Source: Avena insularis
Taxonomy: Eukaryota; Streptophyta; Magnoliopsida; Poales; Poaceae
Assembly: GCA_023614405.1 (NCBI GenBank)
Contig: CM042685.1
Span: 84,248,684-84,312,683 of the forward strand
Direction: 5' to 3'
DNA length: 64,000 nucleotides
A program made the position numbers and the translations under genes. Numbering within the stretch: the first letter of the stretch is position 1; every line of letters begins with the position of its first letter. This document shows positions 57,206 through 64,000 of the stretch, one piece after another. The notes under the pieces were generated by a model. It had not been told where the DNA came from. It ran no database searches and was given only the letters and a program-made list of their open reading frames with translations.

Positions 57206-60060
57206 ATGGCCCTCTCCACCGAGCCGTGGGGTAGATCTAAGTGCACGAGGGCGCAGCTGGCTTCCTTCGAGGAGGCCGGGATCTTGCGAGCCGGCTGCTG
57301 GCGCATTCCCGCAGCCGGAGAGACGACCCCGAATCCGCGAGAGAGGGAGTTCATCTGCTTCACCAGCCATCTTGAACGGGGGCTAGGGTTCCCCACGTCC
57401 CTGTTCTTCCGGCGCTTCTGCGCCTACTACGGGATCCAGCCTTCGGATCTGGGTCCCCACAGCATCGAGCAGCTCGCCATCTTTGTGGCGTTCTGCGAAT
57501 GCTACTTCGGATCTCGGCCCGACTTCCTCTACGCCATCGAGTCGCCTCCCGCTAAGGGCGATGCCGGGAGTGACGAAGGCGACAACGACGACAAGTCCGA
57601 AGAGGAAGTCGCCCCACTGCTCCGCAAGACCCGTGGGCAGCGTCAACGTGAACTTGAGGCAAGTAAAAGCCTCGAGCGTCACGACGACGACGACGAGCTT
57701 CCAGAAACCACCTCGCGCCGCCAGGCGACTCCATCGAAAAAGAAGAAGAAGGAAAAGGAGGTGAAGGCCCCTCCGAGGAAGGCGAAGACGAAGCCGACAA
57801 GGCCGTCCTCGCCACCACATTCAGCGAGCAGTTCTGACGCCCCCAGCCCGGCCAAGGATGAGATGCCGCCGACAACGGCCGTGCTGGACACGGCCACCAT
57901 CGAGGTGCCCCTGGCAACGATGCCTCCGCCATTCGCCCTAGTCTCGGGGCTGGGGGATGCTCCTGCCGTAGCGGCTTCGCCTCGCAGGGAAGCTCCTGTC
58001 GAAGAGGTTACAGAGGCTCCGGTTGCAGCCTCGACGACGAAGAAGCCGTCCGAGTCTTGGGCACGCGACGTCCTGGACATGGGGCTCAGCCGCCGACTGG
58101 GCCTTGAACTGGAGAAGCCAGCCGGCCTCCGTACGGGGCTGCGCTTCATCCCGGTCGCCAAGTGAGTACACTCGCCTTCCTTCGTCTTCCAAAATCGCTT
58201 GAATTATCTTGCTTATACGATTGATGTGCAGGACCGGAGTGAAGAGGATGGGTCACCCGACCGTGGCTAAGGTGCCATCCGTTGTCAACGAAGAGGATTC
58301 TTCCCGCAAGAGGAAGGCGGACGAAGTCACCGTCCCTGCGGATGGTGGCAAGAAGGCCAAGGGTGACACCGTCGTCACGATTTCTGACGACACGGCGGCC
58401 GCACCGGCTGGACCCGCAACAGAGGCGGCCGCGTCCACGAAGGAGGGCGCTCCCTTGCCTGTAACGGCCGAGCCGACCTCCTTTGGGGCAGGTGCCTCTA
58501 TCGCCACCTTTCCGCGCTTCATGACCAAGGCGGCCGCGGCGAGTGGAACTTCACCCTCGAGCCACGCTCCTGGGGCCGCCGATGCTGAAGTCGACCAACG
58601 TCGTGGGCATACGCCGACTCTCCTCGCGTCCGTGGACGCGATACAACTCCACGACATGCTTGGCGCAGCTATCCAGGTACATCCAGTCCCCGAGGATCAG
58701 GTCGGTGCTTTGCAACGGCCTGATTCTTTTAATGTCTTATCTTTATTTTTCGCATCCAGTCCCCGAGTGTGCACGCGCTGAATTTCAGCGGGTGGGCACT
58801 TAGGAATTTCTTTGAGTACCAGTCCCCGAGTGCGCACTCGCTGAATTTCAGCGGGTGGGCACTTAGGAATTTCTTTGATTGCCAGTCCCCGAGTGCGCAC
58901 TCGCTGAATTTCAGCGGGTGGGCACTTAGGAATTTCTTTGATTGCCAGTCCCCGAGTGCGCACTCGCTGAATTTCAGCGGGTGGGCACTTAAGAATTTTG
59001 CTTTGATTAACCTTTTTGGTGATGTGCAGGGTCTGCAGCTTGAATCGGCTGACCGATTGGTGGCGAAGCAGCGCGCGGAAAAGGAACTGGCCATCGTCCA
59101 GGAGGCGAACAAAGGGCTTCAGGCTGTTGCCGCGAAGGCAGAGGAAGCTCGCCAGGGGCTTGTCCCCGCTGGTGAATTGGCGGCAGCGCAATCGGCTTTG
59201 AGTTCGGCTGAACAGCGGATCGCCGACCTCGAGCGCGAGCTGCGGGAAGCGAAGGAAGAAGCGAGCTCGGCTGATGGGCGAGCCAAGGCCGCCATTGCAG
59301 CCGCCGAAGAGGATCGCAAAGTGTCGGATGCCCTTGTTGCTGGGCTTCAGGACGACCATACGTCGCTTCAATGCTTCATCACGGATCTCGCTCGCCCGTT
59401 GATTGGTAAGTGCGTCTGCCTCTTTCAGTAGTTGTGGTATTTGTGGTGTCCGTCGTATTCATTATTGTCTTCTACTCGCAGGTCGCATCATCGATAGCGC
59501 GGAAGAGGCGAGCTCGTTCGACGCGCGGCAGTGTGTAAGCATGCTTGTCGACTCGGCAACGTTGTCGGCGACGTGCATCCGTGCCTATCTCCAAGAGATA
59601 TCGCCCACGGAAGTGATTCCCAGCGACCTCGTTGAGGTGTGGAGGTATTTGGAGAAGGCACCCACGGTCGTTGAGTTCATGACGCGGTCGGCGTTCCGGC
59701 GCGGAGCGGCGACGACACTTAGTCTTAGACTTGTCCACTTTCCCGAGGACTTCGACATCGATGATGTGACGAGTGGCTACCCATCGTCGACTGGCGCGGT
59801 AGAGCTTTCCGAGGTCCTCAAGTTGCAGGATCGCGCCGCCGCACTCGGGCGATGTTCGGGCAATGGGCGACCTCCTTCCGTACCAGGAGACGGTCGTCGT
59901 GCCGAACGACCCCGAGCCGCCGCATCGTGATTTCAAGGTCGAGCAATCCTTTCGTGCGGCGATGGCGGGTGAACTGACGATGTATCCGTCGAACCCATAC
60001 ACGCCGTTCATCCGCAATCGCCGGGATGTTGGCGAGTCGTCGTCTAAGCCTGCAGAATAA
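57206..60060 (+). CDS. Antisense accessory gene (aORF) of element F, four exons, gypsy-type transposon domain
   Basis: Exons 57206-58161, 58232-58676, 59030-59405 and 59482-60060 join in one frame. Introns begin GTGAGT, GTACAT and GTAAGT and end TGCAG, TGCAG and CGCAG. Residues about 40-115 (REREFICFTSHLERGLGFP, FFRRFCAYYGIQPSDL, LAIFVAFCECYFG) match the plant 'putative gypsy type transposon' domain (PF04195). Basic and acidic low-complexity stretches follow, then a coiled coil in exon 3 (LERELREAKEEASSADGRAK). Exon 4 has a one-base frameshift near 59846 in a GGG run; the other frame continues (MGDLLPYQETVVVPNDPEPP) to the TAA at 60058. About 785 codons are expected without it. The gene runs opposite to pol. 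Role unknown. Confidence 0.78.
58757..59008 (+). repeat. 63-bp tandem repeat in intron 2 of the F accessory gene
   Basis: Four units start CAGTCCCCGAGTG at 58757, 58820, 58883 and 58946, exactly 63 bp apart. Each contains a CGCTGAATTTCAGCGGGTG inverted repeat able to form a hairpin (CGCTGAA/TTCAGCG). The array fills most of the 353-bp intron (58677-59029). A partial copy (CAGTCCCCGAGGATCAG) starts at about 58685. Confidence 0.92.
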
Positions 60061-60906
60061 AACAGTTTTCCTTGTGGCGTTAGTAGCAGGTCTGCCATGC
60101 AGGCATATTTTGTAATATGAGACAATGCAACATGCTATCGAATGAGACATCGTGTCTATTTTGGTATTTGTCAAGTGTTTGTGATTGATGTTTGAACGAG
60201 TCCCCGAGCGCGTCCGCCCTTTTGTGGGGTTTACCTTGTATGTGTTATGTTTGTTGTTTTTGTGTGTTTGTGATTGTGGTCGACTCGGCCAGGCTCGAAG
60301 AGCCAGTCGCTAGGCGACTCCCTTGAACGCTCTGTACTTCGCCGTTTTCCCTTGCGCGAACGAGGTCGGGCGGCCGAGTCCCCGAGCGTGGTACTTGGCT
60401 GTTCCAGTCGCGACTCGAGGGTGAGTGAGGACTTGGCGCGTTAGTTCGAGCGCATCGCTCCTGCCTGACCCGTGGGGTCAGTCGCGTGGCGAGTCCTGGA
60501 CATGCTCTCTTACTTGGCGTTTTCCCGGACCGCTCGCGGTGAACTGGTCTGCAGTCCCCGAGCGTGGTACTTAGCCGTTCGAGTCGCTACGTCAAGGATG
60601 CGGAGGACCATGGTTGCTGTAAGAAGCGTAGGTAGTTGTCTTGGTTCGTAGAACCAGTCGAGCTGGGTGACTCCAATGGGGCTCCGGGTAGGCGTTTTTC
60701 ATGGACGATGCAAGGCCTGAGGTGATTCAGTGCCCTTGCACCGCACTACTTAGCCGTGCCGATCGCTGTACCAAAGGTTGACTTCTGCGGTTAGCGTAAC
60801 GCTGTTATTACGAGTGCGAGTGGCACAAGACATGGAGAGTAGGCGCAATTTGCGGTAACCGTTTCTTTTTTATTTCATAGCGACTGGAGAGTACATATGT
60901 GGGGTT
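60061..60906. other. Repeat-bearing spacer between accessory gene and pol of F
   Basis: 846 bp between convergent stop codons. It contains dispersed copies of GTCCCCGAGCG at about 60201, 60380 and 60556, the last two in the longer form AGTCCCCGAGCGTGGTACTT, echoing the intron 2 repeat. No ORF of note. Confidence 0.6.
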
Positions 60907-61815
60907 CTAGGCATAGAACTTTCGTAGGAGGTTTACGTTCCATGGTCGCTTGACGTCGAGTTCGCCGTCCCCGCGGACGTTGATGAGGTAGTAGGCGTCG
61001 TTGCCGAGTACTCGCCCGATGGCGAATGGCCCTTCCCACGGAGGGGAGAGCTTGTGCATGCCCTTCTTGTCCTGGATGAGGCGTAACACCAGGTCGCCCT
61101 CTTGGAAGGTGCGAGTCTTCACCCGCCGGCTGTGGTAGCGGCGGAGTCCCTGCTGGTAGATAGCGGTGCGTGACCGAGCCAGGTCACGTGCCTCGTCGAG
61201 TTGATCGACCCCGTCTTGGCGGGCGAGCTCGTTTGCGGTCTCCGTGTAGTGGACGACCCGCGGCGAGTCGTGCCCGAGGTCGGTGGGCATGACTACCTCG
61301 GCGCCGTAGACCATGAAGAAGGGGGTGAACCCTGTCGACCTGTTGACCGAGGTACGGATCCCCCAGATGACAGAGGGCAACTCCTCGACCCAGCACCCGG
61401 CGGTGCGCTCGAGTGGTACTTGGAGTCGCGGCTTCAGGCCATGGAGGATGCTCTGGTTGGCTCGTTCCGCCTGGCCGTTGGATTCCGGGTGGGCGACCGA
61501 CGCGAGGTCGAGCCGAATGTGGTGCTCTTCGCAGAATTCGGCCATGGCTCCTTTGGCGAAGTTGGTGCCGTTGTCCGTGATGATGCTGTTTGGGAACCCG
61601 TAGCGATATATGATCTCGCGTAGGAATTTGGTGGCGGTCTTCCCATCACATTTCCGAACTGGCTTGGCTTCCACCCACTTTGTGAATTTGTCGACCGCGA
61701 CCAAGAGGTGGGTGTAGCCAGAGGGAGCCTTCTTGAAGGGGCCTACCATGTCCATACCCCACACATAATGGCCAGTGATGGGGATTGTTTTGAGCACCGA
61801 GCTCGCACGCGTCCT
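60907..61815 (-). pseudogene. Element F integrase core and C-terminus
   Basis: The frame from about 61815 to the TAG at 60907 holds MDMVGPFKKAPSGYTHLLVA, VDKFTKWVEAKPV, TDNGTNFAKG and SNGQAERANQ, giving the D-D-E residues, then a C-terminal GPFAIGRVL and WNVNLLRKFYA. The zinc-finger half is in the frame of 62911-61646; a frameshift at about 61800-61815 separates them. Otherwise intact. Confidence 0.88.
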
Positions 61816-62938
61816 GGTTGGCGTGCCGGCACCCGGCGCACCGCTGGACAATGTCGACAGCGTCAGCGTGTGCGGTGGGCCAGTAGAAGCCATGTCGCAT
61901 AGCCTTGGCGACAAGAGAGCGGGCGCCGGCGTCGTGGCCGCAGTCACCGGAGTGGATGTCGTGGAGGATCTTGCGTCCTTCGGCGGGTTGGACGCAGCGT
62001 TGGAACACTCCGGTGACACTGCGCTTTTGGAGCTCGCTATCGATGATGGCGTAAGACTTGCATCGACGGGCGATCATCCGAGCTTCCATCTCGTCTGCCG
62101 GCAAGGTGCCGGCTTCCAGGTAGGCGATGTAGGGCTTGGTCCAGTCGTCTGGCTCGTTGACGAGTGCGACCAGGGCTGCCTCTGGTTCGAGCGGGACTCC
62201 GATGTCGATCTCCCTTGGGGGAGAGACTGATGGCTTGGTGATCGTGTCGAGGAAGACGCTGGCGGGTGGTGCGAGTCGATCCGACCCGATGCAAGAGAGG
62301 GCGTCGGCCTCCTCGTTCTTCCGCCTGTCGATCCACTCGACGGAGTAGCCTGTGAAGTGTCCGCCCAAATTGTCCACTGCTTGGCGGTAGGCCGCCATGG
62401 TGGGGGAGACGGCGTCGCAGGTGCCAGCGACTTGCCCTGCGACGAGGTCGGAGTCGCCGTAGCAGCGTAAGCGATTGACATTCATCTCCTTGGCCGCTCG
62501 CATGCCGTGGAGTAAGGCCTCGTACTCGGCCATGTTGTTGGTGCAGGGTGTGAAGTCGAGGCAGAGGATGTAGCGGAGCTTGTCGCCCTTTGGTGAAGTT
62601 AGCACGATCCCTGCGCCTGCGCCGTCCGCGTTCTTGGAGCCGTCGAAGTGAAGGCTCCAGTAATGAAGGTATGGCAGCTTCTCTGGCTGCTGGGCTTCTT
62701 CCCAGTCGGCGATGAAGTCCGCTAGGGCCTGCGACTTGATCGCTTTTCGTGGCTCGTATTTGATGTTGTGGACGCCGATCTCGACGGCCCACTTGGTGAC
62801 CCGCCCAGTCGCCTCGCGGTTGCGGATGATGTCTTGAAGTGGTGCTGAGGACACGACCGTGATTGGGTGTTCCTGGAAGTAGTGCGGCAGGCGCCGCTGG
62901 GCTCTGAACACCGCGTATACCAGCTTTTGGTACTGGGG
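61816..62938 (-). pseudogene. Element F second RNase H and integrase zinc finger
   Basis: It continues the RT frame after an in-frame TAG at 62939-62941. It includes the end of the first RNase H (RRLPHYFQEHPITVVSSAPL), then the second, archaeal-type RNase H (LHFDGSKNADGAGAGIVL, NNMAEYEALLHGM, CYGDSDLVAGQ: D-E-D), and the integrase HHCC finger (HSGDCGHDAGARSL, CAGCRHANQ). Confidence 0.88.
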
Positions 62939-63976
62939 CTACCGCTGCGGCGACTCGGTGAGGACCTCGCTGATGTAGTAGACCGGTCGCTGTACTGGGC
63001 GCTCCTTTCCTTCCTCCGGTCGCTCAACGACCATTACGGTGCTGACGACGCGCTCGGAAGCCGCGACGTAAACCAGCATGGGTTCTTTGTCGGCGGGGGC
63101 GGCGAGTAGCGGTGCGGCGAGTAGCACCTTTTTGAGATCGCGGAGCGCGTCGTCCGCCTCCTTGTCCCACTGGAAGGTGGGGTTCTTGCGCATCAGGCGG
63201 TATAGGGGCATCGCCTTTTCGCCCAAGCGGGGGATGAAGCGACTGAGAACCGCTACTCGCCCGGCCAGTTTCTGGACGTCGCGCAGGCACTCGGGTTTGC
63301 CGAGCCGGGCAATCGTGTCGATCTTCGTGGGGTTCGCCTCAATCCCTTGTTTGGAGACGACGTACCCTAGTAGTTGTCCTGCAGGTACGCCGAAGGTGCA
63401 TTTGCCTGGGTTGAGCTTTATCTTGTATTTTCGCAAGTTGGCGAATGTTTCCGCCAAGTCGGCGAGTAGGTCGCCCTGGCGAGCGGACTTTACGACCACG
63501 TCGTCGATGTAGACATGGATGTTGCGGCCAATTTGGCTCGCAAGGCATTCTTGCATGCACCGCTGGTAGGTCGCCCCGGTGTTCTTGAGGCCGAAGGTCA
63601 TGGCGGTGTAGCAGAAGGCTCCGAATGGCATGATGAACGCCGTCTTCTCCTCGTCCTCGACAACCATTTTGATCTGGTTGTAACCAGAGTAGGCGTCGAG
63701 GAAACACAGCGACTCCGAGCCCGCGGTGGAATCGATTATCTGGTCGATCCGCGGGAGGACGAACTGCTCCTTTGGGCAGGCGCTGTTCAGGTTTGTGTAG
63801 TCGATACACATCCTCCAGGTCCCGTTTTTCTTCTCGACCAGGACTGGGTTTGCCAGCCACTTGGAGTATTTGATTGGCCGGATGAAGCCTGCAGCTAGTA
63901 GACGCTGCACCTCCTCGGCGATTGCTCGGCGGCGCTCTTCATTGAAGGGCCGCAGCGACTGCTTGACAGGTCGCAC
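62939..63976 (-). pseudogene. Element F reverse transcriptase
   Basis: A 345-codon frame with VLVEKKNGTWRMCIDYTNLN, LDAYSGYNQI, MPFGAFCYTAMTFGLKNTGA, the IDDVVVKS catalytic motif and the connection to RNase H (VQRPVYYISEVLTESPQR). It ends at TAG 62939-62941, where the next residue should be Tyr (RYPQYQKL in the family). The N-terminal end lies at the window edge. Confidence 0.9.
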
Positions 63977-64000
63977 TTTGGGGTCGGCGTTTAGCTTGTG

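Larger units (their letters stand above)
56282..64000 (-). mobile_element. Element F: Tat-lineage Gypsy LTR retrotransposon, partial
   Basis: From the left edge: 3' LTR (56282-56766), a plus-strand spliced accessory gene (57206-60060), a repeat-bearing spacer, then pol on the minus strand (integrase, dual RNase H, RT) running off the right end. It shares plan and LTR style with element A but is GC-rich and clearly a different family. It is the best preserved element here: RT to RNase H has a single nonsense codon and the integrase one frameshift. Confidence 0.92.

Noticed and set aside
57383..58161. Minus-strand ORFs opposite exon 1 of the F accessory gene
   Set aside because: Arg/Ser/Gly-rich shadow frames in GC-rich sequence. 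The plus strand holds the conserved domain and splice sites.
58757..59008. Evenly spaced repeats as a possible CRISPR array
   Set aside because: Units are contiguous 63-bp tandem copies without unique spacers, inside an intron of a plant retroelement.

Overview
This is a stretch of large-genome grass DNA (most likely Pooideae/Triticeae) made almost entirely of nested transposable elements. I see no intact host gene, tRNA, rRNA or CRISPR array. The grass assignment rests on a BARE-1/Angela-type solo LTR, Tat-lineage Gypsy elements with antisense accessory genes, a Tekay/Del-type chromovirus with LTRs of about 4 kb, and a CACTA transposon carrying plant gene fragments. The labels A to G are mine.

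Layout. Element A (1-32847, minus strand) is a Tat-lineage Gypsy element. Its 5' LTR is at 32312-32847, followed leftward by gag, protease, RT, two RNase H domains and integrase, and then an antisense accessory gene whose 3' part lies at 408-1536. Its 3' LTR is beyond the left edge. A is split in its integrase by chromovirus B (2974-22499, plus strand, TSD ATGTG) and in its gag region by solo LTR G (26912-30291, TSD ACGGG). The 3' LTR of B is split by a non-autonomous CACTA element (14050-19873, TSD GGA). This CACTA carries exon fragments resembling GTP cyclohydrolase I and an HMG-box protein.

A sits in the pol gene of A2 (32848-41020), a second copy of its own family. A2 is also split in gag by a BARE-type solo LTR (35898-37822, TSD GAGAT). 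A2 sits in the reverse transcriptase of Copia element D (about 41021-45006). The nesting is therefore D > A2 > A > B > CACTA, five levels.

To the right are about 760 bp of unassigned DNA (45007-45390 and 47620-47997), split by C (45396-47614, TSD CCTAG). C is a compact non-autonomous LTR element that keeps only a retropepsin region. A 167-bp A-family LTR fragment (47998-48164) follows. It is cut by E (48165-56281), an element with LTRs of at least 4.6 kb that has gag zinc knuckles but no recognisable pol. The 5' LTR of E is cut by F (56282-64000, minus strand), another Tat-lineage Gypsy element that runs off the right edge.

The most interesting part is the plus-strand gene inside F (57206-60060). 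It lies antisense to pol, has its own TATA box, and is built of four exons that join in frame. Intron 2 holds four copies of a 63-bp tandem repeat. The diverged element A has the same arrangement at 1-930: a tandem-repeat intron, then a coiled-coil exon. Nearly every reading frame in the window carries stops or frameshifts, so most coding features are given as pseudogenes. Some of the damage, notably LTR differences at CAG/CTG sites, may be residual sequencing error.
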